The notes beneath the pieces were generated by a model that was given only the letters and a program-made list of their open reading frames with translations, did no database searches and was not told the DNA's origin. Source: Mesostigma viride (lineage: Eukaryota > Streptophyta > Mesostigmatophyceae > Mesostigmatales > Mesostigmataceae). Taken from it: a DNA stretch of 60,000 nucleotides. Shown piece after piece: positions 12,121 to 23,941 of this stretch. Within the stretch, counting starts at the first letter, position 1, and the number at the start of each line of letters is the position of its first letter. The stretch is from positions 729,642 to 789,641 of the forward strand of contig RPFO01000246.1 of assembly GCA_009746045.1 (NCBI GenBank), in the 5' to 3' direction. The translations under genes were made by a program, and so were the position numbers.

Positions 12121-12535
12121 AATAGTACTGTATATTGTGAGACGTCGGGCGCCGTTCATTGCATGCAAGTATTTCCTTACTCACGACTTCCTAACAACTG
12201 AAACTCACAATGCAGCTATGCCATGTAGGACACAATGTGGGCACCGCTTTTTGCAAGCGGCAGCCATAACGACCAAGCACTCCCATGCAAACTCCCATGT
12301 TCATTATTCATTAACATTAATGGAGTGGCAATCCTTTCATTCCTTTGTTCACACATGCACCATCGGTCATTCCCACTATTATATTGAAACAAAATTAAAT
12401 TATAACATGACTCCGTTGTGCCCACTATGACTTCATTTAGACAATGTTTTGTTAAGGACTCGGCGGTGCCCTTGTGCGCGACGGTGGGCATTGCTAATGG
12501 CGCCCGATCCATGCCCCCTGGCCCAGGCGTACGTG
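12121..12535. repeat. G module, copy before array 4
   Basis: Matches 7861-8180 and contains LINE tail words (aaattaaattataacatgac) at about 12393-12413. No gene. Confidence 0.7.
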
Positions 12536-13846
12536 GGCGTGGAAGGGGGGCTGGCATGCATGCGTGGGTTTGTGGGATGGCTGGCATGCATGCGTGCCTG
12601 TGTGGGGTGGCTGGCATGCCTGCGTGGGTTTGTGGGGTGGCTTGCATGCGTGCGTGGGTTTGTGGGGTGGGTGGCATGCCTGCGAGCATGTGGGGGGTGG
12701 CTGGCATGCGTGCGTGGGTTTGGGGGGGGCTGCCATACGTGCGTGGGTTTGGCGGAGGGCTGGCAGGAATGCATGCACGTGGGGGGGGCTTGCATGCGTG
12801 CGTGGGTTTGTGGGGTGGCTGGCATGCATGCGTGCATGTGGGGGGGCTGCCATGCGTGCGTGGGTGTGTGTGTGGGGGCTGGCATGCGTGCGCGGGTGTG
12901 GGGGGGCTGGCATGCGTACGTGGGTTTGTGGGGTGGCTGGCATGCATGCGTGCATGTGGGGGGGAGCTGGCATGCGTGCGCGGGTGTGTGGGTGGCTGGC
13001 GTGCGTGCGTGGGTGTGGGGGGTGGCTGGCATGCGTGCGTGGGGTTGTGGGGTGGCATGCATGCATGCTAGGTGTGGGGGGGGCTGCCATGCGTGTGTGG
13101 GTTTGGGGAGGATGGCATGCGTGCGTGGGTGTGTCGGGGGCTAGCATGCGTGCGTGGGGTTGTGGGGTGGCTGGCATGCATGCGTGCATGTGGGGAGGGG
13201 CTTCCATGCGTGCGTGGGTTTGGGGGAGGGCTACCATGCGTTTGTGGGTGTGTGGGGGGGCTGGCATCCATGCCTGGGTTTTTTGGGGGGGCTTCCATGC
13301 ATGCGTGGGTGTGGCGGGGGGCTGGCATGCGTGCGTGGGTGTGGAGGGGAGCTGCCATGCATGCATGTGGGGCGGGGCGGGCTGCCATGCGTGGTGTGTG
13401 TGTGGGGGGAGTGGCATGCATTTGTGGGTGTGGTGGGGAGCTGCCATGCATGCGTGGTTTAGGGGGGTGGCTGGCATGGGTGCCTGGGTTCGTGGGGTGG
13501 CTGCCATGCATGCGTGGGTATGGGGGGTGGCTGGCATGCGTATGTAGGTGTGGGGGGTGGCTGGCATGCACAAGTGGGTTTGTGGGAGGACTGGCATGCG
13601 TGCGTGGGTGTGAAAGGGGCTGCCATGCATGCGTGGGTTTGTGGGATGGCTGGCATGCATGCGTGCATGTGGGGGGGGGCTAGCATGCATTCGTGGGTGT
13701 GGTGGGGTGCTGCCATGCATGCGTGGGTGTGGGGGGGCTGACATGCGTGCCTGGGTTCGTGGGGTGGCTGCCATGCGTGCGTGGGTGTAGGGGGTGGCTG
13801 GCATGAGTACGTTGGTGAGGGGGGTGGCTGGCATGCATAAGTGGGC
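12536..13846. repeat. G-rich ~30-bp minisatellite, array 4
   Basis: Fourth array of the same unit, same polarity. As in array 3 it is preceded by a G module and followed by a B module, which defines a repeat order G - array - B - C - D/E/F. Confidence 0.95.
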
Positions 13847-14060
13847 CCGCGGTGCCCCTGATTGCTGTCTGGCCCCTAATCATGTGGATGTGGCTGGCTG
13901 CCTGCCCGCCTGTTTGCCCCATCCCCAAACCCCATGCCGCAAGGCTCGTGGCTCAAGCCCCATGGCTCATGCCCCATGGCCCTTGCCTGCCAGCCTACCT
14001 GTGCTGCATACCCTCCCCTGCCTCGCCTGGCCTGGCCTTGCCTGCCCTCTCTGCCTGGGG
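13847..14060. repeat. B module (C-rich), copy 2
   Basis: Near-identical to the start of 9691-9960 but with a deletion before gggatagcctgcac, so B joins C about 60 bases earlier than in copy 1. Confidence 0.7.
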
Positions 14061-15235
14061 ATAGCCTGCACAATGAGACAGAAACACAACAGACCCAGCA
14101 AAGCAAGATTCATGTTGTAAGCCAGTGGAGATTACTTTTGACTTGCTTGATGAAGAAATATAACACACCTTCTACTGTCACACCTTCTGTAAACAAATGA
14201 TTTATTGATCACCTTATACACCACGTAGACATGTTACCAGACGCGCTCTTCAGCCTAGTGAAAATCCACGTGCGAAGCAAGGCAGATTATCTAACGCAGT
14301 AAGCACCATGAATGTCAGCCAGTACAGCAGTAAATGACGCCCTAAACTCGTTACCAGGCAAGAATCCAGAGGGGCATGCCTAGTATATTCCAGTAAATAG
14401 CATCACAGAACGGACGTTCACACGGGAAACGCGAAGGACCGTGAAGATGGCGTCCTGCACGGCTAAGAAAATGAAACGCAGACCCTTGCTACGCTATGTC
14501 TTCGCTGCGACTAGGTGAATTCGGCCCAATGGAAACAACGCAACCGAGGAAACGCATCAGAAAGAGAGCAGGCACTAGCCCTGTCATCGAAACAACCGAC
14601 TCACCATCGGCATCGCCAGCGTACGTCCCGTCGCAACAAATGATTCCAGCGTTCATTCCAATATTGTGTGACGACAACAGAAACTCGTCGGCCACACCCC
14701 ACGCCTTCAACGAACAGCAAACTGATTTCACTAGGCACCCAATACGTCAAGCAAAGAAGCACGATAGCATAATACCTAAATCTACAACGACATTCCATTT
14801 CCAGCTCGCTAGCTATCGCAGCAGGCCAGAGCGCCCCGAACCTCTCCCACGCACGTGACTGCCCACAGACGGCAAGCCAGATAAGAAACAATTCAAAGGT
14901 ACGCATCGAAATTGAACATTGAACGCTATAAAAGCAACGTCCACGCATTGTCCATCCCCAATTTTCCAGGCAGCGTTCACCGCCATCCCCAGCCAGCAGG
15001 AATCAAGTGCTGTCGCAGCATGTCGCCCCCTCACCCCCTCGCAGTCCTGGTTTATGCACGTTCGGTTGCTTGGGCGCGTCCAGGCGGTCCAGCACCGCGT
15101 ACTACCCACTTGAAAATCCTCCCAAGTCATTTTTTCCCTGCTTGTGAAGTACGGAATCTGGCAGACATCGTCCAGCAAGCATCGTACTACGCTCCGCTCC
15201 TCCAAGTCAAATTCTGCGTGCACTCTTCATCTTAA
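14061..15235. repeat. C module, copy 3
   Basis: Most similar to copy 2 (9961-11240), with small indels and a TATA-like box at 14927-14933. No gene. Confidence 0.75.
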
Positions 15236-16200
15236 ATTCACGGTCAGCCTTAAATTTCGGTCTGAATCGAAAATTGCTATGGAATCCCTAAGTTATACGG
15301 TTTCTGAACGAAATGCGTTCAGTTTTTCTGAACAAACCTCGCCTGTACATGCCGGGGTTGTACGTCTCCCGAGAACGGCGCGTTCTCGGCCTAGCGATGG
15401 GCCCAGTAGGCGTACTTCCGCGTCCCACATCCGTCTACTACCGCCGGAAAGTTTGATTCGCGACACAGAGTTTGACGGCCGCGAAGAAGCCGACATCGTG
15501 CCGGGTTCCGTATTTTTATCTGGCCGCGGCCATTGGCGGGCCTCCCCACCTGTGCGCAAACGAGCTGAACCGGATCTGGACATAACTGCCATTTCAGGCC
15601 CGTTCAGGAAAGGTGGACACTCGATCTGCCTAGTTTGCCACTTTTCGGGCAACTGCTCCGATTGGGCGCCACCGCGGATCCCCGGATCGCCCTGACTATC
15701 GGCCGCCCTGCGCTCGCGGTTTTCGTACGGGCCACTTTTCGGGCCTCACGGTTCGCCAAACTTTTGCGTTGGGGTTAATCGTAGTTACTAGATGGGGACA
15801 AGGTGGGGGGGCCAAGGCCCCCCACGAATTCGGACGCACTACGCCACCAGGGGCCCTGAGGCCTTCGCCGAAAGCTTCGACCCGCCGGGCGGAGCGCCCG
15901 CCTACCGGGCCGGCCCCTACGCCGGGGGGCGAACGCTCGGCGGCCTTCCTTTGGGGGCTTCCCCTCGCGCGCGCTCGCGCCGGCCCGCCGCACCGTCGAT
16001 CCCACGCTCCGTCCCTCACGGGGAAATCTTCCAAATCAATTTTTATTCCTCGGAACTACGAAAATTCGGCCTGAACTCGGCCTAAATTCGTTTTTATTGC
16101 TCGAAACTAGTGACCGCTCAACAAAAAACGATTTCAGGCCGAATTTTGCATTCGTTCAGGGCAAATTTTCGTAGCAACTAATAAGTCGACACTCGAAAAT
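15236..16200. repeat. D/E/F module block with AT-rich end
   Basis: Follows the order seen at 11241-12120. After the F module it continues into a tail (ggggaaatcttccaaatcaa ... aattcggcctgaactcggcc) that is found again at 21028-21190. This tail marks one outer edge of the higher-order repeat. Confidence 0.75.
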
Positions 16201-17133
16201 CCTCGTGCAAGACATAAAGTAGGAAAAGTCGCCTATTCGTACTTTCTTGTAGAGGGCGACTTTTTAAGTTGGTAGAGCCTGTATAGAGGTTGCTACGAAT
16301 CCCTAATAGAATTTGTCTCTTCGCCATTGAGTGTTGGCTGCAGTTAGTTAAGGAACAGACCTGGACATTGTTGGAGCGCCGGCTCGTCGAGGGTCGAGGC
16401 TGGCTTTTATCGTCGAAGGAATTGTAAGACGTGAAGCATAAATGATCGATCCCTTTTCTTGAGGAATGAGGACTACAGCATGCTTACACTCTCATCCAAC
16501 ATCACTCTCTAGCCGTTTTTAAGAATGCGACCACCATCATCGAAGGGGACAATTTTTGATGTTTAAAAAGATGCTTCACTCACTCACCTTTGTCTTCCTC
16601 CTCCTGCGTCGGTGGCGTTGTGAAGACACACCTTCGTGCCAGGGCACACCCTGGCGTGACAACACAGAATGCACGCATACAGATCCCGTACACGTTAGCT
16701 ATCATAGGCACACGGGTGCGCATGCAGGGACTATCGGTGCCTCAACTCGACACTAGCAACGCAAATGACAAGCATCATACAATTTAAAGTTTTTAAAACA
16801 GACACGCAGGAACATACACAGTAGCTCTCGTCCCAATCTCCCGTCACATCAATACGTTCGCCCACGTCGGAATCACCGCCCTGTGGATGACGCCAACGCA
16901 CGGCAGCAACGCACCAACCATTTTGTGTCAGAAACACCATTCCCACACAAAGGCATCAGCCGAACAGACGATCATGTGCAGAATTTGACCAATACCATCA
17001 AGCACCGCATACCTCCTCACACAAGTCTTCCTCCCCTGGCAAAGGAATCTCGCAGTCGCCATCGTACACCGGTTCTCCACCACCTCCAGCTCGACGTGGA
17101 CACCAACACATGGCATCAGCTGAGGCCCGCATC
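16201..17133. other. Non-repetitive intergenic sequence
   Basis: No recognisable protein domain, RNA gene or repeat was found. The frames at 16883-17251 and on the complement at 16928-17338 overlap the last exon of the gene at 17134-19513 and I could not support either. Confidence 0.4.
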
Positions 17134-19513
17134 CTACGCCGCCGGTGTCGTGATTGCCGTGCAGGGCCAGGACCTCGCTGCGGTGCAGCACGCGCGTACC
17201 GAGTGGGACGCCACGCTGATCGCTGCGGTCGGGGCAAACGGCGCCGTATGATGCAGCGAACGCGACAGCAAGGACCCCGCCTCGGACGCACACCAAAAAG
17301 CGGCACAGGAGCCTGCATAAACAAGCACACCAACACAAAAGACACGCCCACAGTTAAAAACAACCACAAATTCCACCAGGGAAACCTACCACAGTATTTT
17401 TAATTGCTTCCCGCCGGCACACTCCACCTACCCATGCTAGTCGCCTTGCACAGCGCCGCCGCCTCATAGGTCGATGTCTTGCTGCAAGCCGCCGCACAAT
17501 GCCAGGATGCCTTGACAAGCGATAACAACGCAACACCGTGGTTGAGCGCTCTGATGTCCACACTTGGGTGCTGCATTTCTGCCATGGACAATTTGGAGCC
17601 CTGTGCCTGGCAAGTACGAAACAAAAACCACCACACAGCGAAAAGGAATTAAAGATAAGGTTGTGAAACCACGCAGCATGGGGATCTGACTCCAAAACAA
17701 AGCAAGCATGTTGATCACAATAATCATGAATTGCACAAACAGGCCAGCGTATATGCATAAGAAAGTAATGAATTGACTACCACTATCCATGACAATACCA
17801 GTGGCACTTACCAGAAGCCAAGGAGGATATACCATCCAACAGTCCCCACGAGAGCTCCCAGTTCCAAATGGAGATCTGCATGGCACAATCAAGATCCACA
17901 CATCAGCGACGGTCCGCACAAAGATACACGTCTTTTAGGGGAAACATTCAAAATTGAAATTATCTTATCCACATTCATGCCCCCACCATGCAGCCAACAT
18001 AGAATTTATGTCCAAAAACAAGTGCACCCACCTGGCTTGCAAAGAGCCAAAACGATGCCATCGTGTCCAGCAGTGGCAATTTCATCCACAATCACGATCG
18101 CCGCCATGGAAAGCGCGACCATAATGTTGCGGAACTCCCGGGTGGCTGCCATCGCGCCTGCCATCTCACAGACAACTCGGGAAATCCTCCGCACAAGCCT
18201 CAGAACGGCTGCATTCGTAGATTCAGCAGAAAAAACAACATGGCATGCACAGCAAAGACATACCAAACTCTTGTCAACTATCAGCCCTCCCAGAAAGAGA
18301 CACGTCATCTACTACCACAAGAACATGACTGCACACCAACTACAGCGACAGCTTGTAACGGGTTACAAAACAATTCATGTATGTGGCGTCTTACCACAGA
18401 CCACATGCAGGAACAGACCCACGAGACGCTCCACCACAAGCTCTGCAAGTAGGATGGCAAAGGGCCAGCATCATTGTGCAAAAATACAATAACATCAGTT
18501 CCTCACAAAGTGGTGTGTCAAACATATATGATGCCCCCCCCCCCCCCCCCCCAAGAAACGTAACTTGAGATGCATAAAACAAACACATCAGACCTGTGCT
18601 AACTCGTAAACAAATACCACGCCCACCTGGGTAGTAAATGATGAGCCGAACAACTTGCAACGGCTCGTTTAAGGTCCACCAGAGCATCCACAAGGCCAAC
18701 CTCAGGCAAGCTACTCCAGCGAATCTCCACCCTCGCAGCGCCGCAACTGCAAATGCACGACTCAAGGAACGGCCAAGTGAGCACCTTGTCATAAGATAGA
18801 AAAGAAACGTGAGTCAAAGTGTACACAAACATTCAAATGGGAACCACATTGCAGGCTAAACACGTGCACACAGTGTTGGACCCCTACCCTTCGTCTTACC
18901 CCAAAGCAGCTCGTGCAGAAAGTTAACGGTGCAGGCAGACACGTCCCCGCAGAGTGCCCCAGAGCGCAATCTCAGGCGAACCACGCAGGGGAACCTCCAC
19001 CCTTGCTGCCCTGGCACTGCAAAAGGCACCCCACAATACCATACAAATACTGGCAATCGTCATGAGCCAAAACGTATGAAGATTATAATATGGCAATCGA
19101 AGTCCACGTCAGCCGCAACCTCACAATGCAGCGAGCTCGCCACAACCTAACAGCGTTTCAACCAATGTTCATGAAACATCTGCAAATCTTACCCGAAATC
19201 AGTCGGTGCACAAAGCCCTTGATTCGTACCACCAGCATCCATGACATGAACAAACCTGCACAAACACGCATCACACACATGTACCGTGGCGTTAACCAAA
19301 AATACACGACGCAAAGGAAAGGAGTAAAATTCAACGTCCAATCTACGACTTCAGTCCTTTCATTGCGGAATATAAAACCATTGCCACAACGACACAACAT
19401 GAATTCCTACCTGCACCGCAAAGGTTTGGCTCTTCCCTTTCGAGATGTAAAATGCGCACCACAAGGATGGCAGTGCACAACAGAACCAGCCACTTGGCGT
19501 CGTATCCTCCCAT
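17134..19513 (-). CDS. Unrecognised multi-exon gene, membrane-protein-like product
   Basis: I infer this gene from phase-compatible exons on the complement: 19513-19411, 19255-19193, 19016-18900, 18746-18627, 18442-18395, 18208-18032, 17875-17812, then 17606-17432 and 17312-17134. The start ATG has a strong context (gccgccATGG) and is followed by a hydrophobic N-terminus, MGGYDAKWLVLLCTAILVV. The first six introns are all phase 1, with GT donors and AG acceptors. Exons 3 and 4 each contain a GWRF..V..LRL motif, which suggests an internal duplication. Later exons have hydrophobic stretches (IMVALSMAAIVIV; LGALVGTVGWYILLGF). The join between exons 7 (phase 2) and 8 (phase 0) does not fit, so a further exon is probably hidden in 17607-17811, where a hydrophobic frame exists. 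The C-terminal part is rich in Ala, Cys and Ser. I recognise no family. The exon model is an inference; partial decay is possible. Confidence 0.45.
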
Positions 19514-20150
19514 GGCGGCTTACATCAAACACCTCATGCAACCAAGTTCGATACACATCCCAATTCTTCCACCCACTTCCGCAACTGGCACGTACTCGTT
19601 GAAGAATTAAAACCTTATCGTATAAAAACCACGGCTATGCACTCGGCGACCCCAATTTGGCAACCATGAATTTCTTCCATCGCCTGCCAGGAGCAATAAA
19701 TGCGCGACTTGGTCGTAGGCTTGCCACTGCTCTCAGTCCAGTGCATCACTTCGCAATTAGCATAGCGAAAGAAAGAATGGTTCAGACCGTTTCCTTCAGA
19801 AGGAATTAGGAACGATCCTTGTCGTCGCCGTGCTGAACGGAACGGCACAGGATTACGGCACGATTTTGTACTCCCGATGCGCCAAGCTTGGTGTGTCCGA
19901 GCACACGAGGTTCCAGGCATTAATAGGAATTCAGAGGTACTCCAGGCTTTCCGGGTAAATGGGTATTTTTTTATTAACCCGTTCCTATCGTTAGGTTACA
20001 GTAAGAGGTACCACCGACCACGTACTCTTACAGACGTACTCCAGGCTTACTCTGCGAATAATTTAGAATCGGTACGGAATCTACAACAAATTTGTCTATG
20101 AAGAATGGAAAATGTTACGGTATATCGCACAAAATCGTCCAGCAATCATC
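19514..20150. other. Intergenic sequence with a diverged C-module promoter-like piece
   Basis: A TATAAAA at 19621-19627 is followed by cccaatttggcaacc-type sequence resembling the C modules. The short phrase tactccaggctt repeats at about 19938 and 20037. No gene was recognised. Confidence 0.4.
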
Positions 20151-21190
20151 GTACTCCGAGTGTGTACTCCTCCAAGTGATTCCATGCGTGCACTTTTTAA
20201 CTAAAATTCAGTCAGATCACGTTCATACTTAAATTTCATTCTGAATCGAAAATTGCTACGGAAAAACTCAGTAAAACGGTTTTTGAACGAAATGCCGACA
20301 ACAAAACGGCCGTAACGCCCAACGTAATACGGTTTCAAAACATTTTCTGGACATTCCGTCGACTGGCCGCACTGAACGCTCTTAAATTTGAGGACGGCGG
20401 GCTCTATACTTTGGAGTTTTTGTACTTCCGCGTGCCAGAACCGTTAACCTTTGCCGGCTTGTTTGATTCGCGACCCAGAGTTTGACGCCCGCGAAGAAGC
20501 CGACATCGTGCCGGGTTCCGTATTTTTATCTGGCCGCGGCCATTGGCTGGCCTCCCACCTGCCCGCAAAAGTGCTGAACCGGTTCTGGACGTAACTGCCG
20601 TTTCAGAGCCCGTTCAGACTTTGTGACAGTCGATCTGCCTAGTTTGCCACTTTTCGGGCAACTGCCCCGATTGGGCGCCACCGCGGATCTCCGGATCGCC
20701 CTGACTATCGGCCGCCCTGCGCTCGCGGTTTTCGTACGGGCCACTTTTCGGGCCTCACGGTTCGCCAAACTTTTGCGATGGGCTAAATCGTAGTCACTAG
20801 AAGGGGACAAGGTGGGGGGGCCAAGGCCCCCCACGAATTCGGACGCACTACGCCACCAGGGGCCCTGAGGCCTTCGCCGAAAGCTTCGACCCGCCGGGCG
20901 GAGCGCCCGCCTACCGGGCCGGCCCCTACGCCGGGGGGCGAACGCTCGGCGGCCTTCCTTTGGGGGCTTCCCATCGCGCGCGCTCGCGCCGGCCCGCCGC
21001 ACCGTCGATCCCACGCTCCGTCCCTCACGGGGAAATCTTCCAAATCAATTTTTATTCCTCGGAACTACGAAAATTCGGCCTGAACTCGGCCTAAATTCGT
21101 TTTTATTGCTCGAAACTAGTGAGCGCTCAACCAAAAACGACTTCAGGCCGAATTTAGCATGCGTTCAGGGCAAAATTTCGTAGCACTTTT
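20151..21190. repeat. D/E/F module block with AT-rich end
   Basis: Same order and closely similar sequence to 15236-16200, including the F hairpin at about 20812 and the same terminal tail (21028-21190). The two blocks bracket the gene-bearing stretch 16201-20150 in direct orientation. Confidence 0.75.
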
Positions 21191-21905
21191 GATTTCAGCA
21201 AAGTAAAGATTCTATCAACGCTGTCCCCAGAATCGGCTCAGAATCTCGCAAAGTTCGTCCAGCAAGCATCGTACTACGCTCCGCTCCTCCAACTCAAATT
21301 TGTCGTGCACTTTTCAACTAAAATTCAGTCAAAATACGTTCAGACTTAAATTTCGGTCTGAATAAAAAATAGCAACGGAAACGCTCAGTAAAACGGTTTC
21401 TGAACGAAACGCGGACAACAAAACGGCCGTAACGCCCATATTATTAACTGTACATGCCGGGGTTGTACGTCTCCCGAGAACGGCGCGTTCTTGACCTCGC
21501 GATGGTCTCAGTAGGCGTTCTTCCTCGTCCCACATCCGTCTACTACCGCCGGGAAGTTTGCAATGTTCAGATTCGTTTGACGCCGGCGAAGAAGTCGACA
21601 TCGTGCCGGGTTCCGTATTTTTATCTGGCCGCGGCCATTGGCGGGCCTCCCCACCTGCCCGCAAACGAGCTGAACCGGATCTGGACAAAACCGCCATTTC
21701 AGGCCCGTTCAGGAAAGGTGGACACTCGATCTCCCCAGTTTGCCACTTTTCGGGCAACTGCTCCGATTGGGCGCCACCGCGGATCTCCGGATCGCCCTGA
21801 CTATCGGCCGCCCTGCGCTCGCGGCTTTCGTACGGGCCACTTTTCGGGCCTCACGGTTCGCCAAACTTTTGCGTTGGGGTTAATCGTAGTCACTAGAAGG
21901 GGATT
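21191..21905. repeat. D/E module copy
   Basis: D and E segments without F. It ends at the boundary phrase taatcgtagtcactagaagg at about 21880-21900, after which unique sequence starts. This is the last copy in the window. Confidence 0.7.
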
Positions 21906-22428
21906 GTGAGGATCTGAGGTGCTGATGTGCTGACAAATATTCCGAGTTTCCGACGCCGCGCCGGCCATGGATGTACTTGCACAGCATACATACACCACTA
22001 CTGGAATATTTTCTAATGCGGAAATTCATCAATGCATACTTTCACGGTGTTTGGCAATATTTTGTCGGCCAAGGTCGGCCATATGTCTTAGACTTTCCAG
22101 GAAAAGCGTGCCAAGGCCGCATTCTCCCACACACACACCTTATGTTGACCTTTTAATACGTCGGCGATACGACTTACATTTGGTTGCGGCCCACCCGACG
22201 TGCACAGTTAGTCTCCAGCATTCACCGGTGCTTTGCACGGCCAGGGCTTTTCTGTTACCAGAATGCTGTGCCCAGCCACGACGGCCAGGAAAGGTCTGAC
22301 GTAGTGAACGCGGCACGTAGTAAACGCGGCCACTTGATAGGCGGGGAGCCCCATAGTTGCCGTGATTCATTGCCGTTGCCCGTAGTTGCCGTTGCCGGGA
22401 AAAATTGCCGTTGCGGCACGAATCCAAG
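21906..22428. other. Unique sequence upstream of RPAC2
   Basis: Contains a short repeated word gttgccgttgcc at about 22368-22415 just before the RPAC2 start. No other gene was found. It probably holds the RPAC2 promoter and 5' leader, by position only. Confidence 0.4.
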
Positions 22429-23062
22429 ATGGCAGATGACGACGGGCTGCGCCGGGAGTCGTCACAGACTGGCACGACGTTTACGATCATCGACGAGGAT
22501 CATACCTTGGCGAACGCTGTCCGTTATACGTTGAATAAAGAGTAAGCGACTGGACATCTGGATATTTGCAGTCAAGGCGCGTGTGAGACTGTAGTTCTGC
22601 TCGATGCACACGCGTTGTTTATCCAGAAAATTGTCTGTTTTTTCGTGTGCTATTGCAACCGCAGCCCTCGAGTTTCCTTCTGCGGATACAGCATCCCGCA
22701 TCCTTCCGAGAAGAAAGTCAACATCAGGGTACAGACGACAGGTAATTGTAGCCTCGTGCTGATAGGTGCCACCCCTTTTGGACGGCGCCCGAAAGCGCCT
22801 TTGTTTCTGTCCAAGCAATGAACTGCTTTTGCAGTTGCAAGCGTGGCCCCAAGGGTGCCCTTCTTTGTCGCATCATCTTCGAATTCGTAGCAGTGACGCC
22901 TTTTGCATTCATTTTTGTCGCATTGGCTGTTCTCCAGGTGCACCAGCAAACAAAGTCTTCCGCGAAGCCCTGGGTACCTTGAAGGCCATCTGCGACCATG
23001 TCCATGATGTGTTCGAGGCAGCCACTGCGGATTTGGACAATGAAATGGATACCAGCACATGA
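22429..23062 (+). CDS. RPAC2: DNA-directed RNA polymerases I and III subunit RPAC2
   Basis: Exons 22429-22541, 22665-22741 and 22938-23062 join in frame to a 104-residue protein, the usual length for this small subunit. Introns are GT-AG, phases 2 and 1. The start ATG (aagATGG) is followed by a short acidic leader and then the family core [41 protein letters not shown] and a C-terminal helix with [15 protein letters not shown]. These match the Rpb11/RPC19 type of the RpoA dimerisation fold. The product pairs with RPAC1 (AC40) in the assembly platform of RNA polymerases I and III and acts in the nucleolus and nucleus. The gene stands alone between repeat blocks. The C-terminal extension after the conserved helix is short and acidic, as in other members. 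Confidence 0.94.
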
Positions 23063-23789
23063 GCACTATATATCCGTGGGATGACCGCGTTGGTTGGACA
23101 AGTCTGGATCATCAGGTGCAGATGACATGAAACATTTTGGCCACACAAGTTCATGTGCATCAGTTACTGTAGTGTCTCTTCTGATGTCGTTTGTGTGCTA
23201 GTTTGCGTACGCATGGCAAGTTGTCATGTCTTTTTTCAGCTATTGGCACAGCGACGTGTTTGGTAATGTGATTGCATGAGCATTAAATGAGACAAGTATT
23301 CCTGGGTCGTGCAACGCAGCATTTCAAGGCGTACATTACATAGAACCATGTGAAAAGCACCATTCTTGGTTGGCATTCAACAACTGGATTGTCAATCGCA
23401 GAATGGGTAGTTATTCTTAATTGCGTGTGCACACAATCTGGTTTGTTACAGTTCCAGATGTAGGGATTTCCATTCCCACCTCATTTTCTTTTTCCTCTTT
23501 TACATTTATATGTCTTCTTGCTATTCTTATATATGCTTCATCTGTTTTCTTTCTCATTCTCGTATTCAGTTATTGGTTTTGTCCTCTTTTTTTTTTTTTT
23601 TTTTTTCTCTCCTTTACCATTTCTCTTTGTGCTTGAACTCCTATTTATTACTATCACTGTTATGATTGTTATTCCTATCTATTTTTTCGCTGCCTACACC
23701 CTGTCACGTTGCACTTTTTCATTGGAGTGAGCTGGACACGAGGTGTAAACTTGACCCTGTTGGATTGGAGATGCCGGCCGGGTACCATT
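23063..23789. other. 3' flank of RPAC2, T-rich
   Basis: Includes a pyrimidine-rich tract at about 23584-23612 and a gagacaagtattcctgg word at 23289 that recurs, changed, near 28858 and, reversed, near 29790. Open frames in the T-rich part are low complexity. No gene was found. Confidence 0.4.
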
Positions 23790-23941
23790 AAAAAAATTCA
23801 ATTATAACATGACTCCGTTAAATTAAATTAAATTAAATTTTAACATGACTCCGTTGGGAGATCATGTAGCACATATTCCCGTGGATGGATGGAGGGGGGG
23901 GGCAAAGCCGCGAAACCGAACTAATCTAACTCTAAGCTAAT

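Noticed and set aside
1150-13834. Long His/Pro/Met- and Gly/Trp/Cys-rich proteins on both strands
   Set aside because: They come from the ~30-bp minisatellites, whose period is a multiple of three. They are mirrored on both strands and shift frame between units.
1160-13846. CRISPR-like repeat-spacer arrays
   Set aside because: The units abut without unique spacers of constant length, the sequence is nuclear eukaryotic, and no cas genes are present.
18006-18308. MutS-like ATPase fragment (EMAG... IVIVDEIATAGHDGI)
   Set aside because: The VDEI...DG pattern resembles the MutS Walker B area, but no Walker A or other MutS motif is found in neighbouring exons and the joined protein is membrane-like.
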